A stretch of 64,000 bases of DNA from UBA1429 sp964482225 (GTDB taxonomy: Bacteria; Chloroflexota; Anaerolineae; UBA1429), in the NCBI GenBank assembly GCA_964482225.1, contig CAYZWT010000010.1, positions 62,001-126,000 on the forward strand, in the 5' to 3' direction. The stretch's first letter is position 1, and every line of letters begins with the position of its first letter. Below, in pieces: positions 24,231-33,350 of the stretch. The notes below the pieces were generated by a model. It made no database searches. It was given only the letters and a program-made list of their open reading frames with translations, and was not told the origin of the DNA. Made by a program: the position numbers and the translations under genes.

Positions 24231-27017
24231 CTATGGCCCTACCTGAAGCGTCGTTAGCGGCAAGCGGCCATCGGGCGGCGCCGAGCCGGCGCTATCCACC
24301 ACGGGCCACCGTTCCCAGGTGGCTTCATCATACATACCCACAAACACGGTATACGGGCCAGACGCCAAATCGTCAGGGAGCGCCAATATGTGTGCATCCA
24401 CCACTACCTCACCCGCACTCCAGCCGCTGGTGGGGCGCTCCCAGCCGGCGGGTACGCTGTCCTCCTGGGCCACGATGCGCCCCTCGGCATCCACCAGGTG
24501 CACGAACACCTTGGCATCGGCCACGGGCGCTTGCAGGGCCTGCCAATAGAGGATCAGGCGCCACGGGTTGCCGGGCGCCGGCTGCTCCTCGCCCAGATCA
24601 TAGCCCAGCAGGAGCACATCCTGGCCGATCTGGGCGCGCGTTTCGTGCTGCATGGGCGGCGCCTGGTAGCGGCGCAGGGCGCCCAAGCTCTGCACAGGCC
24701 CCAGATCCAGCGATCCGGGCAGCCCTGGAATGCTGAGCAATACATGATAGCTGCCTGCGGGCAGCTCGGGCAAGTCCAACTCGTAGCGAGCCAACACGAC
24801 CTCGCCCGGCGCCCACTCTGCGGTCGCATACTGATAGGCCAGTGGCAACATGGCGCTATGAGCCGTCTGCCCATCGGCGCCCAAGAGCTCGAACTGCGCG
24901 GCATAGTCCACGCCCGGGCGCTCTAGCGCCTGCCAGGTCGCCTCTACCACAAGACGCGGTGACAGCAAGACCTGGCCCGTGAGCCGGGTATGGTCCACCA
25001 GCCGCAGCGGCCCCATGTCCTCCCCCTCTGGGGCAAGCGCTGCCACATACGCCCCCTCCCCGAGCAGTGCGACCTCGCCCAGAGGCAGGTAGAACCCGGC
25101 AGGCTGGCCCTCGACCAATACGGCAAAGGGGCTGGGGCGCGAGTCGTCCACCAAAAAGCGCAGGCTATAGCGCCCGGCGGGGATGCCCTGGGGCAAGGGG
25201 ATGGCGAACTGCTGGAACACCAGATCGCCCGGCCGCCACTGCTCGGGCATGAACCCCAAGTCGGTGTGCTGGCTCCAGCGGTGGCCCTGCTCGTCCACCA
25301 GATGCACAGAAAAGGTGCGCCCCTGGGTGGTGCGCTCGCGTACGCGCCACTGCATCGTGACCAGCAGAGGCTCGTCGCGTCGCGCCGTAGCAGGCGCCTC
25401 CCAGCCTACCACCTCGATCTCGCCCAATGAGGCGAGCGCGCCCGCTGCGGATTGATCGCCCCGCGCCGTCTGTGCCAGCCGGTAGACCCTGACAGCCGGG
25501 TCGCCCTGGGGATCCAAGATCGTGGCCACCGGCTCGACCAGAGGCAGAAGCGTGGCCTGCACAAACGGCAAGCCGCGGAAGGGGTCCTGGGGCCAATAGT
25601 ACAGCACGGCGCCACCCTCTCGATGGGGCACGACCACGGTCCGATCGACCACCAACCAGAGGGCCTCGCGCATGACGCCAGCCTCATAGAGGGCCGTCGG
25701 GTGCTGATAGTGCTCGGCGATCACCACCACCGTATCGCCCGCTTGCAGGTGTGGCGCAGCGTGGCGGGCCAGCGCCGCATACTCGCCGTGAAAGCGGTAA
25801 TAGTTCAGGGGCTCACGCGCCCAGACATCAAAGTAGACCGATCCGGCGTGCAAGCCCTCCAGCAGGAGCAGCGCGCCGACGAGAAAGGCAGGCGCCGCCT
25901 TCCAGCCCGCGCCCATCCGCCCACGCAACAGCTCGATGACGCGATCCAGGCCCAGCGCCACCAGGCCAAAGAGGGCCGGCGTGATGCCCGAGATGCGTTG
26001 GCTCTGGGGCATGGCGTCGGCCGTGAGCACGGCCGGCAGGCACATGCCCAGCACCCAGATGGGCAGCAAGGCGTATTCGGGTTGTCGCCAACGCCGCGCC
26101 ACGGCCAACAGGCCGATCAACCCGAAACAAGCCAGGGGCGGCGTCAGGGCCGGCTTGCCCGGCAGATTGAACAGCCAGCGCGGGTCCCCTCGCCAAAAGA
26201 GCCCGGCCAGGTTCTGCAGCAGGTTGCCCGCCATCAGCCGCGCAGCGCTCATATAGTCGCCGGCAGTCTCAAAGACCAGCACCTGGCTGGCTCGCTCGTA
26301 GAAATCGGCGGGATTGCGGTAGAAATGGTAGCCCAGGGGGGCAAAGACGATGACGGCTGCCGCTACGGCCAGGGCCAGCAGCCCGACGCGTGAGAAAAAA
26401 CGCCGGGGTTCCACGGCCAGCGCATAGAGGAAAAAGAGCGCCAGCGTGATGGGAAACAGGCGGGCGGCGAGATAGGTGTAGAGCACCGCTCCCACAAAGG
26501 CCCCGCCCAGCGCCGCCCAGGCCCAGCGCCGGTCGCGATAGCCGCGCCAGAGAAAGGTCATGGCCAGGCATTCGATAGGTGGGATCAGGATGTTGGGGTA
26601 GCCGTTGCGGCTCATGGAGAGGTGCCAGTAGTTGGCCGCCGTGACGGCGGCTGCCAGCACGCCCACCCGGGTGGAGAACAGCTCGCGACACAGAAGGAAC
26701 ACCAGTGGGATGGCGGCGATGCCGATGAGGGCCGAAGTGAGCCGCAAGGTGACGCCGGAGGAGCCCAGCAGGCGAAAGACGCCCGCCAGCATGTACATAT
26801 AGAGCGGCTCGCGTCCGGTGTAGGTGTGGAAAAAGACCGGCCAGTTGCCGCGGCCGATCATGCGGGCCATCAAGCCATAGACCGCTTCGTCAAAATGTAG
26901 CGCGGGCGGGGCGGCATCCAGCCAGAGAAGCCGCAACACCGCCCCACCCAGCATCGCAGCCAAGAGGGGCAGCAGCCATACGGCGCGGGACCGGTTGGCG
27001 GCGCGCTCTGCTCTCAT
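24231..27017 (-). CDS. GT39-type membrane glycosyltransferase with C-terminal beta domains
   Basis: The protein of about 928 aa has about 11-13 membrane segments in the first 430 residues. The luminal loop with ALHFDEAVYGLMARM contains the Asp-Glu characteristic of PMT/ArnT-like GT-C enzymes that use polyprenyl-phosphate sugars. REPLYMYML and NGYPNILIPP are further GT-C signals. The remaining 500 residues form several repeated beta-sandwich modules (TFSVHLVDEQGHRWSQ, KVFVHLVDAEGRIVAQ), probably extracytoplasmic. The start chosen is ATG 27017 just after AAGGAGG; ATG 27035 is an alternative. The sugar and acceptor are unknown. Confidence 0.75.
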   Translation of the reverse strand: MRAERAANRSRAVWLLPLLAAMLGGAVLRLLWLDAAPPALHFDEAVYGLMARMIGRGNWPVFFHTYTGREPLYMYMLAGVFRLLGSSGVTLRLTSALIGIAAIPLVFLLCRELFSTRVGVLAAAVTAANYWHLSMSRNGYPNILIPPIECLAMTFLWRGYRDRRWAWAALGGAFVGAVLYTYLAARLFPITLALFFLYALAVEPRRFFSRVGLLALAVAAAVIVFAPLGYHFYRNPADFYERASQVLVFETAGDYMSAARLMAGNLLQNLAGLFWRGDPRWLFNLPGKPALTPPLACFGLIGLLAVARRWRQPEYALLPIWVLGMCLPAVLTADAMPQSQRISGITPALFGLVALGLDRVIELLRGRMGAGWKAAPAFLVGALLLLEGLHAGSVYFDVWAREPLNYYRFHGEYAALARHAAPHLQAGDTVVVIAEHYQHPTALYEAGVMREALWLVVDRTVVVPHREGGAVLYYWPQDPFRGLPFVQATLLPLVEPVATILDPQGDPAVRVYRLAQTARGDQSAAGALASLGEIEVVGWEAPATARRDEPLLVTMQWRVRERTTQGRTFSVHLVDEQGHRWSQHTDLGFMPEQWRPGDLVFQQFAIPLPQGIPAGRYSLRFLVDDSRPSPFAVLVEGQPAGFYLPLGEVALLGEGAYVAALAPEGEDMGPLRLVDHTRLTGQVLLSPRLVVEATWQALERPGVDYAAQFELLGADGQTAHSAMLPLAYQYATAEWAPGEVVLARYELDLPELPAGSYHVLLSIPGLPGSLDLGPVQSLGALRRYQAPPMQHETRAQIGQDVLLLGYDLGEEQPAPGNPWRLILYWQALQAPVADAKVFVHLVDAEGRIVAQEDSVPAGWERPTSGWSAGEVVVDAHILALPDDLASGPYTVFVGMYDEATWERWPVVDSAGSAPPDGRLPLTTLQVGP

Positions 27018-27090
27018 GGGCCTCCTTGCAGCCATGTATCCTGTGACACCTATCCGCCAGGGCCGTGGACGGGTCTCGCTGACAGCGCGG

Positions 27091-27119
27091 ATTATCGCCG
27101 CTCGAGCGCAGGGTGTCAA
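27091..27119 (-). promoter_or_regulatory. Promoter of the GT39-type gene
   Basis: On the minus strand, TTGACA (27119-27114), 17-nt spacer and GATAAT (27096-27091). Confidence 0.65.
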
Positions 27120-27236
27120 AAGGGGGCGCGCAACTCGCCACAGTAGCGGGTCAGGCCGCTGGCCTCGAGGGGGTGCAATAGCTCCCGCTTCGTGCTCGGA
27201 TGATCACCTCGCTCGGCTATTGCGCGGACATCTGCC

Positions 27237-28403
27237 TCACGCCAGCTCTGCCGCGATGACGCCGCGCCGGTCCAGCGCCCGCAGGATGGCCGCCGCCGCC
27301 AGACCCGCGACAAAGCCCACCGCCATGTTGGTGGCCACGCCCAGGATGCCCGTCAGCAACGCCAGCCCCAGGCCCCAGCGGCGCAGCTTGAGCAGGGGCC
27401 GCAGCAACTGGATGCCCACCATGAACATCATGCCACCGATGAGGGCCATGGGAAAGGCGCTCAAGATGCCCAGCAGCGAGCGCCCCAGGAACACCCCCAG
27501 GCTAATCTCGATCAGGCCCTCCAGGATGTTGGCCCCGGCGGTGCGCGCCCCAAAGTAGTACTGCCCTGCCAGCCCCTGGGAGCCGTGGCACATGGGCATG
27601 CCGCCAAAGAGCGAAGAGCCGATATTGATGAACCCCTGGTTCACCAGCAGCTTGGTTTCGCTGACCGCCTTGTCGGGGAACAGGTCGCGGATCATGACGG
27701 CGGTGGCCATGGTGGCGTTGGTCAAGGTCAAGGGGATCTGGGCGAAACCGGCCAGCACCAGCGCCTGCCAGACGTCCTTGAGATCGGGCACGGCAAAGCG
27801 CGGCAGCCCGATGCCGAATTCGAGGTTGGACAGCAGATCGCCCTTGAGGGCCATCAGCGCCACGCCCAGGCCCATGATCACCAGGGCGGCGGGGGCGTAA
27901 CGGCTCTTGCGCAGCAGCAGGATGAGGGCGATAGCCAGCAGCCCCAGCCACGGCTCCGGGGCCAGCAGCCAGCGGGCGGGCTCGGGCGCCATCATCTGCA
28001 CGGCCTGCCACCCCAGGGTCAGGCCCAGGGCGAGCTGAATGCCTCGCACCAGGCTCTCGGGCGTGATGGCCACCAGCTTGCGCATCAGGCCGGTGGCCGC
28101 CAGGACCAGCCAGATGATGCCCATGCCCAGGCCCGAGGCCACCACCATCTGAGCGGGCCACACCTGGCCGATGGCCGCCACCGAGATCACCTTCTTGGGT
28201 TCCACCGGCATGGGCAGCCGGTAGATCAGGCCCAGGACGATATTGGTGAGGCCCATCATGACGAACAGGGCCGTGGGGTCCATGCGGTTGACGGCGATCA
28301 GGCCCACCGCCAGGGGGAACAGGGTGCCAAAGTCCCCCATCGAACCGGCCAGCTCGCGCAGGTTGAACTCGAAATCGGGATAGGTGCGCGGGTCGCGTTC
28401 CAA
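27237..28403 (-). CDS. MOT1-like molybdate/sulfate transporter family protein
   Basis: The 388-aa integral membrane protein has about 10-12 hydrophobic segments. Family-like blocks are ELAGSMGDFGTLFPLAVGL near the N-terminus, MPVEPKKVISVAAI, and GGMPMCHGSQGLAGQYYFGARTAG in the second half. These repeated Pro/Gly-rich signatures are those of the MOT1 (PF16983) subfamily related to SLC26 transporters. The start is TTG at 28403 with AAAGGAGC 10 nt upstream. Substrate (molybdate or sulfate) is inferred from the family; mobB elsewhere in the window is compatible with a molybdenum-using cell. Confidence 0.8.
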   Translation of the reverse strand: MERDPRTYPDFEFNLRELAGSMGDFGTLFPLAVGLIAVNRMDPTALFVMMGLTNIVLGLIYRLPMPVEPKKVISVAAIGQVWPAQMVVASGLGMGIIWLVLAATGLMRKLVAITPESLVRGIQLALGLTLGWQAVQMMAPEPARWLLAPEPWLGLLAIALILLLRKSRYAPAALVIMGLGVALMALKGDLLSNLEFGIGLPRFAVPDLKDVWQALVLAGFAQIPLTLTNATMATAVMIRDLFPDKAVSETKLLVNQGFINIGSSLFGGMPMCHGSQGLAGQYYFGARTAGANILEGLIEISLGVFLGRSLLGILSAFPMALIGGMMFMVGIQLLRPLLKLRRWGLGLALLTGILGVATNMAVGFVAGLAAAAILRALDRRGVIAAELA

Positions 28404-28479
28404 GGGTACGTTGCTCCTTTCAAGTCAACGGAGTGCGTCAAGACGCAAGTCTAGCACCGATATAGAGGAGCCTCAAAAC

Positions 28480-28507
28480 GGAGGGCGGGCTCCCTCGCCC
28501 GCCCTCC
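28480..28507. terminator. GC-rich hairpin between transporter genes
   Basis: 10-bp stem GGAGGGCGGG/CCCGCCCTCC with an 8-nt loop. It lies between the MOT1-like gene and the end of the ABC operon and could terminate the latter. The stem resembles the GGCGGGCG palindromes at 33560 and 54337. Confidence 0.5.
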
Positions 28508-28578
28508 GAGGGGTCACCGGCCGGAGTAAGCCCGTGGCACGCCCAGGCGATAGCAGTGCATCGCCCCGTCCTTCCGAT

Positions 28579-30498
28579 TCAGCCCTCCCCCAAACCGTGC
28601 AGCACCTCTGCGCGGGCGAACTGGCTCATGTACAGGCGGTGGTAGAACCCGCCCGCAGCCAGCAGGCTCTCGTGGGTGCCCCGCTCGATGATCCGCCCGT
28701 CGTCAATCACCAGCAGTTGGTCGGCGTTGCGGATGGTGCTCAGACGGTGGGCGATCACAAAGCTGGTGCGCCCCTGCATCAGCTTGAGCAGCGCCTGCTG
28801 GATGTGCACCTCGGTGCGCGTGTCTACACTGGAGGTGGCCTCGTCCAGGATCAGGATGCGCGGGTCTGCCAGGATCGCCCGTGCGATGGCCAGGAGCTGA
28901 CGCTGCCCCTGGCTCAGGGTGCTGGCGCGCTCGGCCATGTGTGTCTGGTAGCCCTCTGGCAGACGCTGGATGAACTGATCTGCATTGGCCAGGCGCGCCG
29001 CAGCGATGCACTCCTCATCCGTGGCATCCAGGCGCCCATAGCGGATGTTCTCCATCACCGTATCGGCGAATAGAAAGGTCTCTTGCAGGACGATGCCCAG
29101 TTGGCGGCGCAGGCTGTCCTGGGTCACGTCGCGGATGTCGCGCCCGTCAATGCGGATGGCGCCGCCGTCCACATCGTAAAAGCGCGAGAGCAGGTTCACG
29201 ACCGTGGTCTTGCCCGCACCGGTCGGCCCCACCAGGGCCACCACCTGTCCAGGCTGCGCCTCCAGGCTTACATCCTTGAGCACCGGCACGCCCGGCACGT
29301 ATTGAAAGTCCACGCGCTCAAAGGTCACATGTCCCCGGATATCCGTGAGCGGGATCGCGTCAGGCCGGTCGGCTACGTCGGGCACCTGATCCAGCATATC
29401 AAAGACGCGCTCCGCGCCGGCCAGCGCCGCCTGGATCGAGTTGTACAGGTCGGCGATGGTAAGCAGGGGCTCGAAAAAGCGCCGCGCATAGAGGACAAAG
29501 GTGGCGATGACGCCGACGCTCACCAGACCCTGCAGCGCCAGCCAGCCGCCGAGCCCCGCAATGACCACCAGGTCGAGATTGCTGAACACCATCAGCATCG
29601 GACGCAACAGGGTCATCATGAGCTGCGCTCGAATGGTAGTGTCGCGCACGGCGACGTTGGCGCGGTCGAACTCTGCCTGCAGGGTGCGCTCCCGCCGAAA
29701 GGCCTGCACCACGCGCACGCCGGTGATCGTCTCCTCGGTCAGCGCGTTGAGTCGGCCCAGGTTGGCCTGCACCTCACGAAAGCCTCGGCGTGTGCCCCGG
29801 CCCATACGCACGGTGAAATAGAGCATCAGCGGCATGACGGCCAGGGTGGCCAGCGCCAGCCAGACATTGAGCAGCAGGACGACCACGACCATGCCCACCA
29901 GGGTGAGCGCGCTGGCGACGAGTTGGATGACGCCCTGCGAGAGCACCCGGTTCATCGCGTCAATGTCGTTGGTGAGCCGGCTCATCAACTCGCCGGTGGT
30001 GCGCTGGTCGAAAAAGCGCAGCGAGAGCTCCTCCAGATGGCCAAAAAGATCGCGGCGCAGCGCCTGAAGAATGCGTTGGGTGACGCTGACGACGTAATAG
30101 CTCTGGCCGTATTCCGCGAAAAAGTAGAGGGTGTAGGTGGCGAACAGCAGCGCCGTTACCCGCCAGAGGCCCGGCAGATCGCCATGCGCTATGTAGCGAT
30201 CAATCGCCACGCCCACCAGATAAGGCCCCAGCAGCGCGAGGCCGGTGCTGGCCAGCACGAGTGCGATCACGAGCGCGATGGCTCTTCGGTGTGGCCCCAG
30301 ATAGCCCAGCAGCCTGGCGAGACTCTGCCGAGGGTCGCGCGCCTTTTCCATGCGCGGTCCGGTCTGCATCCCCTGCATGGGCATCGGGCGCCCCAGCGCT
30401 GCCCCGTCTGCCTGGCCCTGCCCGGGTTGCCCGGGCGTCCCGCCGCCCGCGCCCATGCCCCTGCCGCCTGCGTCTCCCTTACCCTGTCTGTCGCTCAT
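28579..30498 (-). CDS. ABC exporter half-transporter (consensus-site subunit)
   Basis: The 639-aa protein has a disordered Gly/Met/Gln-rich N-terminus (about 55 residues), a six-helix ABC transmembrane domain and a C-terminal ATPase. Walker A is GPTGAGKTTVVNLL, the signature is TLSQGQRQLLAIARA (LSQGQ rather than LSGGQ), and Walker B is ILILDEATSSVD with the catalytic Glu intact. It starts 4 nt inside the preceding ABC gene, so the two form a heterodimeric exporter. The regulator and metal-binding-like protein upstream hint at a toxic metal, metalloid or drug substrate, but the sequence does not define it. Confidence 0.85.
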   Translation of the reverse strand: MSDRQGKGDAGGRGMGAGGGTPGQPGQGQADGAALGRPMPMQGMQTGPRMEKARDPRQSLARLLGYLGPHRRAIALVIALVLASTGLALLGPYLVGVAIDRYIAHGDLPGLWRVTALLFATYTLYFFAEYGQSYYVVSVTQRILQALRRDLFGHLEELSLRFFDQRTTGELMSRLTNDIDAMNRVLSQGVIQLVASALTLVGMVVVVLLLNVWLALATLAVMPLMLYFTVRMGRGTRRGFREVQANLGRLNALTEETITGVRVVQAFRRERTLQAEFDRANVAVRDTTIRAQLMMTLLRPMLMVFSNLDLVVIAGLGGWLALQGLVSVGVIATFVLYARRFFEPLLTIADLYNSIQAALAGAERVFDMLDQVPDVADRPDAIPLTDIRGHVTFERVDFQYVPGVPVLKDVSLEAQPGQVVALVGPTGAGKTTVVNLLSRFYDVDGGAIRIDGRDIRDVTQDSLRRQLGIVLQETFLFADTVMENIRYGRLDATDEECIAAARLANADQFIQRLPEGYQTHMAERASTLSQGQRQLLAIARAILADPRILILDEATSSVDTRTEVHIQQALLKLMQGRTSFVIAHRLSTIRNADQLLVIDDGRIIERGTHESLLAAGGFYHRLYMSQFARAEVLHGLGEG

Positions 30499-32246
30499 GC
30501 TGCATCCCCCACCTGCACTCCGTTTCCCAACTGCGAATCATAGATCTCTCTATAGGTCGCGCTAGAGGCCATCAACTCGCGATGGGTGCCCGCCGCCACG
30601 ATGCGGCCACGGTCCAGCACGACGATCCTATCGGCCCCCAAGACGCTGCTGATGCGCTGCGCCACCAGCAGCGTGGCCCGGCCGGCGCCGGTGGCTTCCA
30701 GGGCCTCCTGCAGCGCCACCTCGGTCTCGACATCCACGGCGCTGGTGCTGTCATCCAGGATGAGCAGCCCGGGATCCACCAGCAGCGCCCTAGCGATGGC
30801 CAGGCGCTGTCGCTGCCCGCCAGAGAGGTTCACGCCGCGCTGGCCGAGCTGTGTATCATAGCCCTCGGGAAAGCCCATGATGAACGCATGGGCCTGCGCC
30901 GCCTTGGCCGCGGCGATGACCTCTTCATCGCTGGCCTCGGGCCGGCCAAAGCGGATGTTGTCGCGGATGGCGCCGGTAAAGAGCACGGTCTCTTGCGGCA
31001 CCATCCCGATCTGGCCGCGCAGCGAACGCAGCGTTACGTCGCGCACATCGGCCTCGTTCACGGCCACCTGGCCGCCGGTCACGTCATAGAACCGGGGCAG
31101 CAAGCTGATGAGCGAAGTCTTGCCCGAGCCGGTGCTGCCCAGCAGCGCCACCGTCTGGCCATGCTCCAGCGCCAGGTCCACATCTTGCAGCACCGGTTCG
31201 TGCTCATGCCCATCATAGGCAAAGGCCACATCCCGCAACGCCACCTGACGCACCGGCGTCTGGAGGGGCGCAGCATGGGGCGCGTCGGCCACCGCCGGTT
31301 CTTCGTCCAGCACCTCGTAGATGCGCCGGGCCGAGGCGGCCGAGGCGGAGATGAAACTCACCATCGTCCCCAGGTGTCCCAGAACCATCAGCATCCAGAG
31401 CAGGTAGCTGTTAAAGGCGATGATCTTGCCCAGCGAGAGCTGCGCCCGCACCGCCAGCAGCCCGCCCACGGCAACGACAAAGACGATGCCCAGGTTGACC
31501 AGATAGTGCAGGGTGGGCAGCAGGATCGCCAGAAAACGGCCCACCCGGATGCTGCGGCCTGCCAGATCGGTGTTGGTGCGCTCAAAGCGGGCCTTTTCAT
31601 GGACCGCCTGGACAAATGCCTTGACCACGCGAACCCCGGCCACGTTCTCCTGAAAGATGGTATTCAGGTCGTCCAGCCGCTGCTGTACCTGCATGTACAT
31701 GTTCTGCGCCCGGCTGGCGTACCAGAGAAAAATCACCGTCGCCACCGGCAGGATCAGCAGCATGATCAGCGCCAGCCGCCAGTCCGTCAACACCATCATG
31801 ATCAGGGCGCCGATGGCCACCATCGGCACGCGCAGGAACATCCGGCCGGTGAAAAAGGTAAACTGCGTCACCTGCTGGACGTCGGACGAGAGGCGCGTGA
31901 TCAGTTGGCCGGTTTGCCACTGGTCCAGGTTGCGGGCAGAGAGGGAGAGCACACGCGAGAACAGCTCGCGCCGGTAATCAGCGCCCAGGCTCTGCGAGAC
32001 GCGCACGGCAAACACGGTGATGCCCACCGTGGCGCCGGCGCTCACCAGGATCAATCCCACCATGATCAGCGCCGATTGCAGAACGACGCCGCTGCTGCCG
32101 CCGCCGATCCCCGCGTCAACGATGCGTTGCAGCATACGGGGCAAGGCCAGGTCGGCGGCGACGAGACAGATCATGCAAAGCCAGTTATAGATCACCAGCC
32201 TGCGGTACGGCTTGATGGCGCGCAACACTCGCCAGATCGAGTCCAT
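30495..32246 (-). CDS. ABC exporter half-transporter (degenerate-site subunit)
   Basis: The 583-aa ABC permease-ATPase has six membrane segments, Walker A GSTGSGKTSLISLL, signature NLSGGQRQRLAIARA and Walker B LLILDDSTSAVD. The catalytic Glu after Walker B is Asp here, the usual mark of the non-hydrolysing site in heterodimeric exporters. Its stop overlaps the partner gene by 4 nt. It begins 137 nt after the His/Cys-repeat gene, with two hairpins in the gap that may lower its expression relative to the regulator. Confidence 0.85.
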   Translation of the reverse strand: MDSIWRVLRAIKPYRRLVIYNWLCMICLVAADLALPRMLQRIVDAGIGGGSSGVVLQSALIMVGLILVSAGATVGITVFAVRVSQSLGADYRRELFSRVLSLSARNLDQWQTGQLITRLSSDVQQVTQFTFFTGRMFLRVPMVAIGALIMMVLTDWRLALIMLLILPVATVIFLWYASRAQNMYMQVQQRLDDLNTIFQENVAGVRVVKAFVQAVHEKARFERTNTDLAGRSIRVGRFLAILLPTLHYLVNLGIVFVVAVGGLLAVRAQLSLGKIIAFNSYLLWMLMVLGHLGTMVSFISASAASARRIYEVLDEEPAVADAPHAAPLQTPVRQVALRDVAFAYDGHEHEPVLQDVDLALEHGQTVALLGSTGSGKTSLISLLPRFYDVTGGQVAVNEADVRDVTLRSLRGQIGMVPQETVLFTGAIRDNIRFGRPEASDEEVIAAAKAAQAHAFIMGFPEGYDTQLGQRGVNLSGGQRQRLAIARALLVDPGLLILDDSTSAVDVETEVALQEALEATGAGRATLLVAQRISSVLGADRIVVLDRGRIVAAGTHRELMASSATYREIYDSQLGNGVQVGDAA

Positions 32247-32300
32247 GTTTCTTTCACTCCTCGGTATCAGAATCCTGTGCGTGGCGGCGACCGCTCCGAA

Positions 32301-32362
32301 CGAGGGCGCCCCGTGGTTCGCCCTCGCCTCACAAGAGGAGAGAGCCCCCGATGGGGCTCTCT
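32301..32362 (-). promoter_or_regulatory. Two hairpins between the His/Cys protein and ABC genes
   Basis: Stem 1: CGAGGGCG/CGCCCTCG (32301-32326). Stem 2: AGAGAGCCCC/GGGGCTCTCT with a 4-nt loop (32339-32362). Neither has a strong T-tract; a partial terminator or processing site is likely. Confidence 0.5.
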
Positions 32363-32383
32363 TCCTATGGCGTCCGTGTTGCG

Positions 32384-32821
32384 CTACATATCGTCTTCGG
32401 ACTCGGCAGCGCCAGGCCGGGCCTCCAGGTCCTCGATATGTTCGCGCACGGCCTGGGCCTCGGCCTGCAACGCTTCCAGGTACTCTCTCAGCCAGGCGAT
32501 GCGCTCCTCGCGGGTGATGAACAGGCGGCGGAACCCGCCCGTATGGCGCCCGCAGGCGCAGCCGCCCGCGCGATGGGCATGCTGCCCACGGTCATGGCGG
32601 CCACAAGCGCAGTCGCCGCCGCGATGGCCATGCTGCCCCTGCTCATGGCAGCCGCAGGTGCAGCCCGCTTCTGGATGGTGCGGGCTGTGGCAGCCGCAGG
32701 TGCAGCGCGTGGCGGAGCGCCCAGGGCCGTGCCCATGGTGCGATTCACGACAGGCGCACTCCCCTTGGGCTCCGCGCCGGTGATGGTGACGATGTCCGTG
32801 TTGCTCACATTCACAACTCAT
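32384..32821 (-). CDS. His/Cys-repeat putative metal-binding protein
   Basis: The 145-aa soluble protein has a His-rich start (CEQHGHRHHH) and then four repeats of the form C(T/A)CG(C/R)H separated by 8-11-residue His/Gly spacers, roughly residues 40-95. A C-terminal helix of Glu/Leu/Arg heptads (ITREERIAWLREYLEALQAEA) is likely a coiled coil. Composition predicts binding of several zinc, copper or nickel ions. Its ATG overlaps the stop of the PadR gene (ATGA) and GGAGG lies upstream, so it is translated with the regulator. I do not recognise a named family; the C-terminal helix resembles DUF5320-type proteins. Confidence 0.7.
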   Translation of the reverse strand: MSCECEQHGHRHHHRRGAQGECACRESHHGHGPGRSATRCTCGCHSPHHPEAGCTCGCHEQGQHGHRGGDCACGRHDRGQHAHRAGGCACGRHTGGFRRLFITREERIAWLREYLEALQAEAQAVREHIEDLEARPGAAESEDDM

Positions 32822-33249
32822 GCTGAATCCTCCGTATGCTGGTCTCGAAAACAATGTTGATACCGATCCATAAAGTCGCCCAGGCGCCGGCGCGTCTGGT
32901 CAATGCGCACCGCCCAGGCATGTAGCATCTCGACGCCCTCGGGCGTCACCTCGTAGAGGCGGCGTGCGGGCCCCTGCCCCTCCGTATCCCAGGTGGAGCG
33001 CATCAGGCCCTCGCGCTCCATCTGGCGCAGGGTGCGATAGAGCAGACCGGGGTCCACGCCAGGCATGCCCGTCTCGTTGCCCAGGCGCTCCAACAGGGCA
33101 TAGCCGTAATCAGGCTGCTGCATCAGCAGCAAGAGGAGCCGGGGCTGCAAAAAGCCTCGCACCCGCCCGCCTGCCGCGCAGCAGCCCTCGATCATCTCGT
33201 GGTGGCGGCCATGCTGGCCCTCATGCCCCTTGCACTGGGTTGAGCACAC
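32818..33249 (-). CDS. PadR-family regulator with Cys/His-rich N-terminus
   Basis: The 143-aa transcription factor carries a PadR winged helix in residues about 30-115: RGFLQPRLLLLLMQQPDYGYALLERL, DPGLLYRTLRQMEREGLMRS, and the wing RRLYEVTPEGVEML. The first 28 residues are unusual, with MCSTQCKGHEGQHGRHHEM and then GCC, a likely metal-binding site that could make repression metal-sensitive. The start is GTG with AAAGGATT upstream. It is the first gene of the operon and lies behind a perfect palindrome overlapping the promoter, consistent with autoregulation. Confidence 0.8.
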   Translation of the reverse strand: MCSTQCKGHEGQHGRHHEMIEGCCAAGGRVRGFLQPRLLLLLMQQPDYGYALLERLGNETGMPGVDPGLLYRTLRQMEREGLMRSTWDTEGQGPARRLYEVTPEGVEMLHAWAVRIDQTRRRLGDFMDRYQHCFRDQHTEDSA

Positions 33250-33282
33250 AAGTGGAATCCTTTCGCATTCGCGCCGTTCAAC

Positions 33283-33326
33283 TATATGACCAAGTCATAT
33301 ATAGCATATCCGCACCTGTTTGTCAA
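33283..33326 (-). promoter_or_regulatory. Promoter with overlapping palindromic operator
   Basis: On the minus strand, TTGACA (33326-33321), 17-nt spacer and TATATA (33303-33298). The perfect inverted repeat TATATGAC-CAA-GTCATATA (33283-33301) overlaps the -10 and the start point, the expected position for PadR repression. Confidence 0.8.
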
Positions 33327-33350
33327 GAGTCAGATGCGCGGTTGACGCAC

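Noticed and set aside
30261..32783. 840-aa plus-strand ORF
   Set aside because: Antisense to both ABC exporter genes and the His/Cys gene; no recognisable domain.
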